Below, in pieces: positions 39,005 to 48,232 of a DNA stretch of 64,000 nucleotides. The translations under genes and the position numbers were made by a program. Under the pieces are notes generated by a model, which was not told the DNA's origin, made no database searches, and worked only from the letters and a program-made list of their open reading frames with translations. The DNA lies in assembly GCF_022201045.2 (NCBI RefSeq), contig NC_068557.1, positions 7,068,001 through 7,132,000 on the forward strand, read 5' to 3'. Within the stretch, counting starts at the first letter, position 1, and the number at the start of each line of letters is the position of its first letter. Source of the DNA: Citrus sinensis (Eukaryota > Streptophyta > Magnoliopsida > Sapindales > Rutaceae).

Positions 39005-39673
39005 TTACAGGCAGAGAGTTAAATCTAATTTGTACTTCTTACTGCTGCTACTGTTACCATCATTATTTGGGCGCTCCAACACAAAGGTCCAGGGGTCTGG
39101 CTCCGGTTTATACGCTTGTAACAGATCAAGTAGCTCATTAGCAGTGTGAGCACAAATAAAGAGTTTTTTCACATTAGCGGGAATGAAATAGTTTTTTATT
39201 GCATGGTTAAGAAATGCGATAAAGCCATCATAAAAGTTATTGACATTTAACAAACCGATGGGTTTTTGGTGGATGTGCAGATGGGCCCAAGATGCTAGCG
39301 TGATAAGTGCCTCTAGTGTTGCAAGATCTCCTGGAAGGAAAATAAAAGCATCAGCATGATTAAGCATTTCAGTTATTCTTTCTTGCATACCTGAGACGAC
39401 TAACTCTTCTCCAGTTGATGAGTCAGACGAACTGCCCAATGGTTTTAAGACTCTTGGGATGATGCCTAACACTTGACTTCCTCTGATAAAAGCTGCTTCG
39501 GAGACCATTTTTGATAACCCTCGGTTACCTCCTCCATACACCAAATGTAAATTTCTCGCTGCTATGCTTCGACCAAGATCTATGGCTGCCTCAACGAACT
39601 CTTTATGTTTGCCATATGTAAATCCAGAAAGCACACAAATGTTCTTGAATTGTCTATTGGGAGTAGCTGACAT
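39005..39673 (-). CDS. Accessory ORF 3: LOG-like protein (cytokinin-activating enzyme family) with altered active-site motif
   Basis: 222 aa from ATG 39673 (MSATPNRQFKNICVLSGF), full length for LOG proteins, which release free-base cytokinin from its riboside monophosphate. The frame also runs 57 codons upstream (from 39844) but only the later ATG fits the family start. Rossmann-like features: LHLVYGGGNRGLSK, GSQVLGIIP, DAFIFLPGD, KPIGLLNVNNFYDG. The signature PGGxGTxxE is replaced by PGDLATLEA: the second Gly is Asp, the Gly of GT is Ala, and the final Glu is Ala. The nearby Arg of the MQERI segment is kept. The N-terminal CGSS is SGFTYG. Activity is therefore doubtful. It lies in sense within the retrotransposon and is uninterrupted, suggesting capture of a divergent host gene. 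Confidence 0.8.
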   Translation of the reverse strand: MSATPNRQFKNICVLSGFTYGKHKEFVEAAIDLGRSIAARNLHLVYGGGNRGLSKMVSEAAFIRGSQVLGIIPRVLKPLGSSSDSSTGEELVVSGMQERITEMLNHADAFIFLPGDLATLEALITLASWAHLHIHQKPIGLLNVNNFYDGFIAFLNHAIKNYFIPANVKKLFICAHTANELLDLLQAYKPEPDPWTFVLERPNNDGNSSSSKKYKLDLTLCL

Positions 39674-39993
39674 TGTGATACTTCTCAAAAACAATTTGTG
39701 AGTGCTTGACAAAAAAGAAATCACATTTAAGAGTCTTGGTGATAGTGGGTCATGGTTGTGTATGAGGTAATATGTCAGTGTCAAATAACGCGTAAAGCAC
39801 GTGGCTCGCAAGTCAAAAAGAAAACAGTAAAAAGGAAAAAGCAAACAGTAATAAAATTATTAAAGACAATAATGCAAACAATAAGACAATAGTGAAATAA
39901 AATAACAATAAAGTAAAAGGATATTTACAGGTAGTTGCGACTGTGGCTCACATCTTCCTCTGGTTTTACGTCCAGAAACGGCTTGAACGCCCT

Positions 39994-40551
39994 CTATGGG
40001 TCGAGGATAGGCTTCCTATCCAGTTTTCTTATAAACTGGCAAACAGGGTCGTTTATAGTCAGATTCCCGAGACTATATCGTGCATGCTCTTTCTGGAATA
40101 ATGGCCATAACTGGAGAATCGCTCCTTGCACATATCCACTGGGATGCGTTTCAAGAGACAAAATGATATCATCCAATGACTCCTTATTCAAGCCATCCCT
40201 AATGAATTGAATCTTATCTTCCCTGTTATCAGACACCATTCCTAAAGAACATGGGTTTTTATTGCAACTCATTCTGGCACACTTATGACAAGCAACAGAA
40301 ATTCTTCGAGCTCGTCGTTTTCTTGCATAATTTCCTTTACCACAACCAGGCATGTATGCAATAAATTTTGGAGGTAACTCACCTGCCGATCGTACTTTAG
40401 CCTCGATTAACCAACGGATGTCAGCAGGTATGTTATTCCTCATGAGTAATCGCATGCGTTCGGACCGAGCTTTATAGATCGTAAGGAGGGCATTCTGAGG
40501 AAGTGAAGGGAATCGCTTGTGAAGCTTCGCTAGAATCTCGTTTCTGTCCAT
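39994..40551 (-). CDS. Accessory ORF 2: basic Cys4 protein resembling carla-/mandarivirus nucleic-acid-binding proteins
   Basis: 185 aa, intact. A basic patch (KRRARR, residues 78-83) directly precedes C88-x2-C91-x4-C96-x4-C101 followed by a glycine, with a GKGNYAR lead-in. That order (Tyr-Ala-Arg, arginine cluster, CxxC, Cx4C, Gly) is the layout of the cysteine-rich nucleic-acid-binding proteins of carlaviruses and the citrus mandariviruses, though the spacing between the Cys pairs is shorter here. Those viral proteins bind nucleic acid and several act as RNA-silencing suppressors or induce host genes. The N-terminal ~70 and C-terminal ~80 residues (with FIRDG, then a hydrophobic QGAILQLWPLF) match nothing I recognise. 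It has no CCHC knuckle, so it is not a displaced gag. The homology is inferred from motif layout and is not proven. Confidence 0.5.
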   Translation of the reverse strand: MDRNEILAKLHKRFPSLPQNALLTIYKARSERMRLLMRNNIPADIRWLIEAKVRSAGELPPKFIAYMPGCGKGNYARKRRARRISVACHKCARMSCNKNPCSLGMVSDNREDKIQFIRDGLNKESLDDIILSLETHPSGYVQGAILQLWPLFQKEHARYSLGNLTINDPVCQFIRKLDRKPILDP

Positions 40552-40692
40552 ACCTTCGCCTCAGAATATCAGTTATTATGGGAAACTGAAGTAACCGACT
40601 TGATTGTCACGGAGTACCGTTATCCGCCACTTCACCGGGGTAACAAACTAAAGCACACAAATAGAAAAACAAATTAAAACACACAAAGAAAA

Positions 40693-40968
40693 TTAAAATC
40701 GTCCTCTTATTGAATTTACCTCAAGCTCCAACTGGATGTCGTAAACACTTCTCTCAATGTCACTGAGTTGGCGTTCTAAACCCTCAACATAGGCTACTAA
40801 CTCTGGTGGTTGTAGAGCCCAAATGCGTTGTGTTTTACAAAATTGAATCTGCCTTTTGAGATGAGTTTTGACACGTTGAAGTGGTTTAAGAATGCTCAGG
40901 AGGAACGGTCTAAGTATGAGACTCATGATTAAAAATGATAAGAGAAAACTTAATGGTAAAATAAACAC
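40693..40968 (-). CDS. Accessory ORF 1: small membrane/coiled-coil protein of the retrotransposon
   Basis: 91 aa, sense strand, first ORF after integrase (86-base gap). The N-terminus is strongly hydrophobic (residues 2-30, FILPLSFLLSFLIMSLILRP...), then a basic stretch (RVKTHLKRQ) and a C-terminal helix with coiled-coil character (VEGLERQLSDIERSVYDIQLELEV, about 61-85). A second Met at residue 15 could be the real start and would shorten the hydrophobic segment. Athila elements often carry an envelope-like membrane protein in this position, but this is far shorter, and I recognise no family. Confidence 0.5.
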   Translation of the reverse strand: MFILPLSFLLSFLIMSLILRPFLLSILKPLQRVKTHLKRQIQFCKTQRIWALQPPELVAYVEGLERQLSDIERSVYDIQLELEVNSIRGRF

Positions 40969-41053
40969 ACTTATGCAAAAACAATTTCAATTAGCAAAAG
41001 AATAATAATAAAAAGAAAGAAAGAAAAATCAAATCAACGAAAAGAAAAAAAAA

Positions 41054-42509
41054 TCAATTCAAATTTGGTGGGTCACTCAAATTTATTTCGGTGTCTTCTT
41101 CATGTGGTTGGTACTCTAGATATGGCTTTAATCTTTGACCATTAACTTTAAACGTGACACCATTCTTTGGGTCTTTAATTTCAATTGCCCCATGTGGAAA
41201 AACAGTATGAACAATAAAGGGACCAGACCAACGAGAGCGTAACTTACCTGGGAATAGGTGCAAGCGAGAATTGAATAAAAGCACTTTCTGACCTGGAGTG
41301 AACGATTTTCTCATAATTTGCTTATCATGGAAGACTTTCATTCGTTGCTTGTAAATCTTGGCATTTTCGTACGCGTCATTGCGAATTTCTTCAAGTTCTG
41401 CCAGCTGTAATCTTCTTTCTGAGCTGGCTTGCTGCATGTCAAAATTGAATTTCTTGATGGCCCAATATGCACGATGCTCGAGCTCCACAGGTAGGTGGCA
41501 AGCTTTTCCATACACTAGCCTGTAGGGTGACATCCCAATCGGGGTCTTGAAAGCCGTTCTATATGCCCATAATGCATCATCAAGTCTTAATGACCAATCT
41601 TTCCTGTCTGGCCTCACCGTCTTTTCTAATATGTGCTTTATTTCTCGATTGGAGATCTCAACTTGGCCACTGGTTTGCGGATGATACGGGGTCGCCACTT
41701 TGTGTGTGATTGAATACTTTGTCAAAAGTGCTTTGAATGCTTTGTTACAAAAGTGGGCACCACCATCACTGATTATTGCTCGAGGGAATCCAAAGCGTGA
41801 AACAATGTTGCTCTTCAAAAATGCTATCACCACCTTGTGATCATTGGTCCTACATGGAATTGCTTCTACCCATTTTGATACGTAGTCAACAGCAACCAAT
41901 ATGTATTGATGGCCAAAAGACGGGGGAAAGGGTCCCATGAAGTCGATACCCCATACATCAAAAATCTCAACCACTAAAATTGGATTTAGTGGCATCATGT
42001 TCCTTCGTGTAATGCTTCCCATTCGTTGACACCTATCACATGAAGAACAGAAAGTGTAAGCGTCTCGAAATATAGATGGCCAATAGAAACCACATTGTAA
42101 AACTTTAGTCGCTGTTTTCTTAGCACTGAAATGGCCTCCACAAGCTTGTTCATGGCAGAATGAAAGGATATTCTGAATTTCACTTTCTGGGACACATCGT
42201 CTAACAATTTGGTCTGCACAATACTTGAACAAATACGGGTCATCCCAAAAGAAATTTTTTATCTCTGCAAAGAATTTAGCCTTGTCTTGCTTGGTCCAAT
42301 GCTCTGGAAGTTTACCTGTAACAAGATAATTAACTATATCAGCATACCAAGGTAATACTTCCACATTCATTAATTGTTCATTTGGAAATGACTCATTCAA
42401 TGGTAATGATTCTGTAATTGTGTCAAAATGGAGACGAGAGAGGTGGTCCGCCACAACATTTTCTATCCCTTTTTTATCTTTGAATTCCAAGTCAAATTCC
42501 TGCAAAAGT
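41054..42509 (-). CDS. Retrotransposon integrase domain (separated by frameshift)
   Basis: About 483 codons without its own good ATG. It is the continuation of the pol frame after the one-base insertion at 42510-42512. Contents: tether region [11 protein letters not shown] and DHLSRL; H-H-C-C zinc finger ([11 protein letters not shown] ... [11 protein letters not shown], about 110-160); catalytic core with D ([13 protein letters not shown], about 190), D (ISDGGAHF, about 247) and E ([17 protein letters not shown], about 283); C-terminal GPY/F-type segment ([14 protein letters not shown], about 425). Catalytic residues are present, so the lesion is the frame break, not the enzyme. Confidence 0.92.
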
Positions 42510-45500
42510 AAACACCCAACGAATTAGTCTAGCTTTTGCATCTTTCTTTGTGAGAAGATATTTAAGAGCAGCATGATCTGTGAACACAATTATTTTACAA
42601 CCAATGAGATAAGATCGAAATTTTTCTAATGCAAACACTACTGCTAGCATTTCTTTTTCAGTAGTTGAATAGTTCAACTGTGCATCATTTAATGTCATAC
42701 TAGCATAGTAAATAACATGGGGAATTCGATCAACTCTTTGTCCTAATACTGCTCCTACTGCATAATCAGATGCATCACACATAAGCTCAAATGGTAAGTT
42801 CCAGTTTGGGGCCTGAATGATGGGTGATGATGTCAACAATTGCTTTAATTTTTCAAAAGCCATAAGACATGAATCATTAAAGATAAAAGGTACATCCTTA
42901 GCAAGTAAATTGCATAAGGGTCTAGAAACTTTGCTAAAATCTTTAATGAAACGTCTATAGAAACCAGCATGCCCAAGGAAAGATCTTACTTCTCTGACTG
43001 TTTTAGGTGGAGGAAGATTAGAAATGAGATCCACCTTGGCTTTGTCAACCTCAATACCTTTGCTCGAAATGATGTGACCGAGAACAATACCTTGTTTTAC
43101 CATAAAATGACATTTCTCCCAATTTAAGACCAAGTTCTTCTCGATACATCTCTGCAGAACTAGTGTTAGATGATGTAAACATTGATCAAACGAGTCACCA
43201 AAGACAGAAAAATCATCCATAAAGACTTCAAGGAATCGTTCCACCATATCAGAAAAAATGCTCAACATGCATCGTTGAAATGTAGCAGGTGCATTACATA
43301 ATCCAAATGGCATTCTCCTATATGCAAATGTGCCAAAAGGGCAAGTGAAAGTAGTTTTCTCTTGATCTTTTGGTGCTATGGGAATCTGATTATATCCTGA
43401 GTAACCATCTAGAAAGCAATAAAATTCATGGCCTGCTAATCTATCAAGCATTTGATCAATAAATGGTAAAGGAAAATGGTCTTTACGTGTGACAGAATTC
43501 AATTTTCTATAATCAATGCATACACGCCATCCTGTAGTTACTCTAGTGGGTATCAATTCATTATCTGCATTCGTAACTACTGTGACTCCTGACTTTTTGG
43601 GGACAACTTGTACAGGACTGACCCATGAACTATCAGAAATTGGGTAAATGATACCTGCGTCTAATAGCTTAAGGACTTCTGTTCTAACAACTTCTTTCAT
43701 ATTAGGATTTAACCGACGTTGCATTTCCCTAGTAGATTTAGCATTTTCATCAAGGTGAATGTAATGCATGCAGTCTACTGGGTTTATACCTTTGATGTCT
43801 GCTATGGTCCATCCTAATGCCCCTTTATGCTCTTTTAAAACATCCAACAACTTACCTTTTTGTTCGTCATTGAGGGATGATGAGATGATTACCGGCAGAG
43901 TGCTTTCTTCTCCCAAAAACGCATATTCCAAAGTGTTGGGCAATGGTTTGAGCTCGAGTTTCGGTGGTGATTCTGATGATGGAATGAGTTGCTTCTCTGA
44001 TGGTGCTAGTTGTTCAACTCTTGACTTCCATTTATTAGTGTCCATAGATGGTGCTGAGTCAAGCAGGGCGTTGACCTCATCAACCGATCTGTCAATATCA
44101 AAATCCAAACCAAAGTGAGTTAAGCATGTCTGTAAAGGATCATCACTAAGGTTTGAAAGAAAAGTATTATCAACTATTGTTTCTATTAAATCCACATCAA
44201 CAATTTCATCATCTGCACTGTGAGGTTGTTTGGCAATGTTGAAGATGTTCAGTTCCATAGTCATGTTGCCGAAGGACAACTGCATATTTCCAGTCCTGCA
44301 TTGAATGTGAGCATCCGCAGTTGCCAAGAAAGGTCGGCCTAGAATAATGGGGATGTGCTTCCTTGAATCCTGTATTGGTTGAGTGTCAATTACAATGAAA
44401 TCAACAGGAAAATAAAATTTGTCTACCTGGATAAGCACGTCCTCCACAATACCACGAGGTATTTTTGTGGACCGATCTGCAAGTTGTAACACCACTGGAG
44501 TTGGGTGTAATTCTCCCAGTCCAAGTTTCACAAACACTGAATAAGGTAACAGATTTACACTAGCTCCTAAATCCAACAAAGCATTCTCAATTGTGTGGTT
44601 CCCTATACTACATGAGATAGTGGGGGAGCCAGGGTCTTTGCATTTTAAAGGAATTTTATGTTGGAGTATAGAACTAACGTTTTCTGTTAAAAATGCCTTC
44701 TTTTGAACATGCATGTTTCTCTTTTTAGTACAAAGGTCTTTAAGAAACTTGGCATAAGATGGAACTTGTTTAATAGCATCAAGTAAAGGGATGTTAACAC
44801 TTACCTGTTTGAAGATTTCAAGAATCTCACCTGTGGATTTTCCCTTCTTTCCTTTAGCTAACCTTTGAGGAAATGGAGCTTTGGGAACGTATTCTCGTGG
44901 GTTAGTTTCTTCTTTCTCCTCCGGTGATGAGTCCTCAACATTCACAGGTACAATTTGATTTTCTTTTGTCACCGGCATCTCCACTTTGTTGTCGACTTCC
45001 TTTCCTTTTCGCAAGGTCATTACTGCTTTGATCTCTCCATGCTGCTGTGGTGAACTGGTACTTGCTTCATGCACTCCTTTAGGGTTAGGCACTGGTTGAC
45101 TTGGAAATTTTCCTTTCTCAACAGTCATTGCCAAGGTCTGAACTGAAGAAGCAAGTTGTCCCACCATCTTCTCGAGGCTTGAAACTGATTGGGCTTGTGA
45201 ATTGAAGCCTGCTCTCAACTCATTTCGTAGTCCATCAATGGTGCGGTTCTGTTGCTCAATCGTGGAGTGAGTAACATTCCTGAAATTCTGGAATGCATCC
45301 TCCCATGGTCTAGGTTGAGAGTGGTTCTGGTTCTGATTGTATGGTCTAAATGGTGGTTGAGAGGCTTGAGAAATTTGAGGAATTGGTTGCATTGGTGGAG
45401 CTGGAGCTGCTGGTCCATTCTGTTGGAGTCCTTGAGACCATGAAAAATTGGGGTGGTCTCTCCATCCAGGGTTATATGTGTTGGAGTATGGGTTGTAATT

Positions 45501-46445
45501 TGATGGCTTTCTCATTACACCTATGACATTGGCTTGATCTGAGTATGAGTCATGGTCATGTGGTTCTGTTGATTTAGCAGTCGATAACGATGCTATTTGT
45601 CGAGCAAGACCTTCAACCATCTCCTTGACTTCTTTGATTCCCGAAGTTGACTCGCCAATTTGAACCTCATTTACTCCTTTAATTCTTCTAGTATTCCTGA
45701 GTGATCGACTCCGTTGTTGGGAATTATCCGCTTGTCGCTGGAAGAATTCCCAAATTTCTGATGCACTTTTTGACATTAGCTCTCCTCCACTTGTTGCCAT
45801 TAGCCATTCTTGCACATTTGGTAGTAATCCCTCCAAAAAGTATTGACATTGGTGCCATTTTTCGTACCCATGATGTGGACACTTCAAGAGTAGCCCATTA
45901 AATCGCTCCCATGTTTCAAAAAATTGCTCGTCCTCTCTCTGGGTAAACTCCGAGATTTCCCTGCGAATAGCATTGGTTTTATGCACTGGAAAATATTTAT
46001 TTAAAAATTTTGTAACCATTTGTTCCCATGATGTAATGCTATTAGCAGGCAACGTATTTAACCATGAACGAGCTCTATCCTTTAAAGAAAATGGGAATAG
46101 TCTAAGTTTAACATCATCATCTGAAAAATTCTCATATTTGAATGTTTGACAAATGGCATGAAAATCATTCAAATGATTATATGGATCCTCATTTTCTAGG
46201 CCATAAAATGTAGGGAGACAATTTAACACACTAGGTTTTAATTCAAAACTCCTAGCAGCTACATTTGGGTATCTTATGCATGACGTGCTCAAATTAGCTA
46301 AGGGACTAAAATAGTCCTTAAATGGCCTCTCCTGTGGTGCTTGTAAATCCATTTTATTTTTAACGTGTTTGTGTGTGCGAAGTGTTTTTTCTAATTCAAG
46401 GTCTATAGGTTCAAGATTAGGTAATAATGACCTACGACCATGCAT
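42492..46445 (-). CDS. Retrotransposon gag-protease-RT-RNase H polyprotein (frameshifted end)
   Basis: Open frame of about 1300 codons. Start is uncertain: ATG 46445 ([10 protein letters not shown]) is more likely than an in-frame ATG at 46505 that would add 20 hydrophobic residues. Counted from 46505: gag with the retrotransposon-gag core ([17 protein letters not shown], about 155-260) and the Athila-type [13 protein letters not shown]; protease [14 protein letters not shown] (about 645); reverse transcriptase with [19 protein letters not shown] and catalytic FMDD (about 1095); RNase H with [14 protein letters not shown] (about 1240) and [11 protein letters not shown]. No CCHC zinc knuckle was seen. 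The frame ends at 42494-42492, where an extra base in the run at 42510-42512 shifts it away from integrase. Confidence 0.93.
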   Translation of the reverse strand: MHGRRSLLPNLEPIDLELEKTLRTHKHVKNKMDLQAPQERPFKDYFSPLANLSTSCIRYPNVAARSFELKPSVLNCLPTFYGLENEDPYNHLNDFHAICQTFKYENFSDDDVKLRLFPFSLKDRARSWLNTLPANSITSWEQMVTKFLNKYFPVHKTNAIRREISEFTQREDEQFFETWERFNGLLLKCPHHGYEKWHQCQYFLEGLLPNVQEWLMATSGGELMSKSASEIWEFFQRQADNSQQRSRSLRNTRRIKGVNEVQIGESTSGIKEVKEMVEGLARQIASLSTAKSTEPHDHDSYSDQANVIGVMRKPSNYNPYSNTYNPGWRDHPNFSWSQGLQQNGPAAPAPPMQPIPQISQASQPPFRPYNQNQNHSQPRPWEDAFQNFRNVTHSTIEQQNRTIDGLRNELRAGFNSQAQSVSSLEKMVGQLASSVQTLAMTVEKGKFPSQPVPNPKGVHEASTSSPQQHGEIKAVMTLRKGKEVDNKVEMPVTKENQIVPVNVEDSSPEEKEETNPREYVPKAPFPQRLAKGKKGKSTGEILEIFKQVSVNIPLLDAIKQVPSYAKFLKDLCTKKRNMHVQKKAFLTENVSSILQHKIPLKCKDPGSPTISCSIGNHTIENALLDLGASVNLLPYSVFVKLGLGELHPTPVVLQLADRSTKIPRGIVEDVLIQVDKFYFPVDFIVIDTQPIQDSRKHIPIILGRPFLATADAHIQCRTGNMQLSFGNMTMELNIFNIAKQPHSADDEIVDVDLIETIVDNTFLSNLSDDPLQTCLTHFGLDFDIDRSVDEVNALLDSAPSMDTNKWKSRVEQLAPSEKQLIPSSESPPKLELKPLPNTLEYAFLGEESTLPVIISSSLNDEQKGKLLDVLKEHKGALGWTIADIKGINPVDCMHYIHLDENAKSTREMQRRLNPNMKEVVRTEVLKLLDAGIIYPISDSSWVSPVQVVPKKSGVTVVTNADNELIPTRVTTGWRVCIDYRKLNSVTRKDHFPLPFIDQMLDRLAGHEFYCFLDGYSGYNQIPIAPKDQEKTTFTCPFGTFAYRRMPFGLCNAPATFQRCMLSIFSDMVERFLEVFMDDFSVFGDSFDQCLHHLTLVLQRCIEKNLVLNWEKCHFMVKQGIVLGHIISSKGIEVDKAKVDLISNLPPPKTVREVRSFLGHAGFYRRFIKDFSKVSRPLCNLLAKDVPFIFNDSCLMAFEKLKQLLTSSPIIQAPNWNLPFELMCDASDYAVGAVLGQRVDRIPHVIYYASMTLNDAQLNYSTTEKEMLAVVFALEKFRSYLIGCKIIVFTDHAALKYLLTKKDAKARLIRWVFTFAGI

Positions 46446-46823
46446 GCAAAATAAATAAAATAAAAATAAAGATGCAAACAAAATAAAAAATAAAGATGGG
46501 AACAAAACAAATAAAAATAAAGAAGAGGGAGAAATTACGATACTAACCTTATTGCGCTATTACAACCTTTTTATAAAAATACACAAAAATAAATACGTGA
46601 AAGAAATTAACTAAAAATTAAATTAATAAGAAAAATTACAAAGAAAAATAAATTAAAAATTAAATTACAGAATTTTAAAGAAGAGAAAAATAAAAGAAAT
46701 ACTAACCTTTAAATGTAGATTCACTCTTTTTTTTTCTTTTTTTTTAATAATAAAAAAAAATACAAGAAAATAAATAAAAAAATTATTCACAAAAATTAAT
46801 TCTATGAATTAAAATTACTTACC

Positions 46824-46841
46824 TCCCCGGCAACGGCGCCA
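46824..46841 (-). other. Primer-binding site, tRNA-Asp
   Basis: The plus strand reads 'tccccggcaacggcgcca', which is the 3' end of plant tRNA-Asp(GUC) including CCA. On the element strand it therefore pairs over 18 bases, starting six bases inside the LTR edge. This primer choice is usual in Athila elements. Confidence 0.9.
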
Positions 46842-47557
46842 AAAACTTGTTGTGCAAATTTTAATGTACTCGCAAGCGCACGAATCTATTGTAGTATAGA
46901 CTAATGGTGACGAGTGTCGATCCCACGAGGAGGTGGATTTTAATTATATATAGAATTAATTTTGTAAATGGGTAGTTGGATTTATGGGGGAAATGATTTG
47001 GAATAAGCTAATACTTAAATTAAAATGGCGAGAATAAATTCTAAAATTGGAATTGCAATGGAGAGAATAAATTGAAGAGAAAATCTATTAAATTGACGTA
47101 CTTGGGTATCTGGATCCGTATCAACATGCATCATGGGCTTAATAATCTGTATTAATGCCAATTAAATCATGAGGGGGGAATCCACACCTCATGAACCACG
47201 CTCTAATCAATATGGTGCTAAGGGCTTATCGTGCCAAATAATAATAACCTTATACTAGAGAGCCGGTGTAACCAAGGCGGTACTAGACAAGATTAGTATT
47301 ATTTGTCGACGAGAAGTCAAAACATCCACAAAAACTAGAGGGGAAGAGAAAGTAAATTTACCAAATTAAGCCCATGACACATGTTGAGACTTCACCTTCA
47401 ACCCAAGCTTGAAAGAAAATTAGCCACTCATAATTGAACTAGGGGCAAAATGGGAATTTATTAAAATACATAGAAAATACAAGATGGAGAGAGAATTACA
47501 GAAAATGGATCCCAAAAATGGATTCAGAGATATCAAATTAGGGGGGGGGATGCCCCC

Positions 47558-47566
47558 TTTTTATAG
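47558..47566 (-). promoter_or_regulatory. LTR TATA box
   Basis: On the minus strand the sequence is 'ctataaaaagggggc', a strong plant TATA context. It is conserved in the 3' LTR (36437-36445) and in the diverged solo LTR (about 30366-30374). Confidence 0.7.
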
Positions 47567-47619
47567 ATACATGGAGTAAATCATGGCCATCGGATTAAAA
47601 ACAGTTTGGACGCTCAGGA

Positions 47620-47900
47620 TTGCGCCACGTCATCAGTCAACAGTCCACGGTTTGACCACGCGGATGAACAGTAACACGGTTTGACCCGACTTTGAACAGT
47701 AACGCGGTTTGACCCGGATGAACAGTAACGCGGTTTGGTTGAAAATAATCCAGTGATGCATGCACCGTACGCGAGATTTTTCGTCCACTGATATGCTGCC
47801 ACGTCACCATCAACAGTACATAAGAATTTTAGTCCAACAGGATCGTGACACCTCATCAGTCAATGCCACATCATCGGTCAATGCCACGTCATCATCCGTC
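47620..47900 (-). promoter_or_regulatory. U3 cluster of W-box-like and bZIP-type motifs
   Basis: On the minus strand, TTGACyGATGAyGTGGCA-like units recur about three times at 47845-47900, and GTTGACTGATGACGTGGCGC lies near 47622-47641. Each joins a TTGAC core (WRKY target) to TGACG/ACGTGGC (TGA/ABRE-type bZIP target). Between 47644 and 47745, 'gaacagtaacgcggtttgacc'-type units repeat about four times. Motif identity is seen in the sequence; stress or hormone response is inferred from known binding sites. Confidence 0.5.
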
Positions 47901-48232
47901 TGTGTGAACAGTGTCGTGAACAGTAACGTATACAGTACCGTACACGTGAATAGTACCGTACATGTGAATAGTGCCATTTTTCCTTTTATGCTCCTCCTAA
48001 GGTTTTCGACCGTCCTGAGTTCAAAAGTGATGTCCGTTTTGCCGTCTGATCTCTCATTTATTGTGAAATGACTATAATGCCCCTAAAATACATAAAATAC
48101 TTAATTAAAATAAAACACATGTAATTAAATCACAAGAAGGTTAAATATATAAAAGTAAGGGTTGTTAGTAAGACTTAAAATGTAAAATGACGGTTTTCTC
48201 CTTTATAAATATGCATTTTCTAACACTCAACA

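Larger units (their letters stand above)
35727..48232 (-). mobile_element. Athila-type Ty3/gypsy LTR retrotransposon with three accessory ORFs
   Basis: Complete 12.5-kb element in minus orientation, flanked by ATCTC (35722-35726 and 48233-48237). Order in its own sense: 5' LTR 48232-46848; primer-binding site 46841-46824 identical to a tRNA-Asp 3' end; gag-protease-RT-RNase H; integrase; three accessory ORFs (40968-40693, 40551-39994, 39673-39005); a 1.9-kb A-rich untranslated region; polypurine tract; 3' LTR 37113-35727. The tRNA-Asp primer site, protease DLGAS, RT FMDD and lack of a CCHC knuckle in gag point to the Athila lineage. By eye the LTRs differ at about seven bases plus one 2-bp indel, so insertion is recent. 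A one-base insertion breaks pol. Confidence 0.93.
46848..48232 (-). repeat. 5' LTR of the Athila-type element (1385 bp)
   Basis: Same termini as the 3' LTR and collinear with it throughout. The promoter-containing copy: TATA-like box 47558-47566 (minus), so transcription would begin near 47530 and run towards gag. The part from 47570 to 48232 is U3. Confidence 0.95.

Noticed and set aside
39674..39844. 57-codon N-terminal extension of the LOG-like ORF
   Set aside because: Hydrophobic and unlike any LOG start; the ATG at 39673 gives the normal family length.
39994..40551. An endogenous RNA virus insertion
   Set aside because: Only one virus-like gene is present and it sits inside a complete LTR element between integrase and polypurine tract; no viral replicase, coat or movement gene was seen nearby.
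43768..44118. 116-codon plus-strand ORF within the retrotransposon
   Set aside because: Antisense to the gag-protease region, with no motif.
46824..46841. tRNA-Asp gene fragment
   Set aside because: Only the 18-base 3' end is present and it is exactly placed as a retrotransposon primer-binding site.
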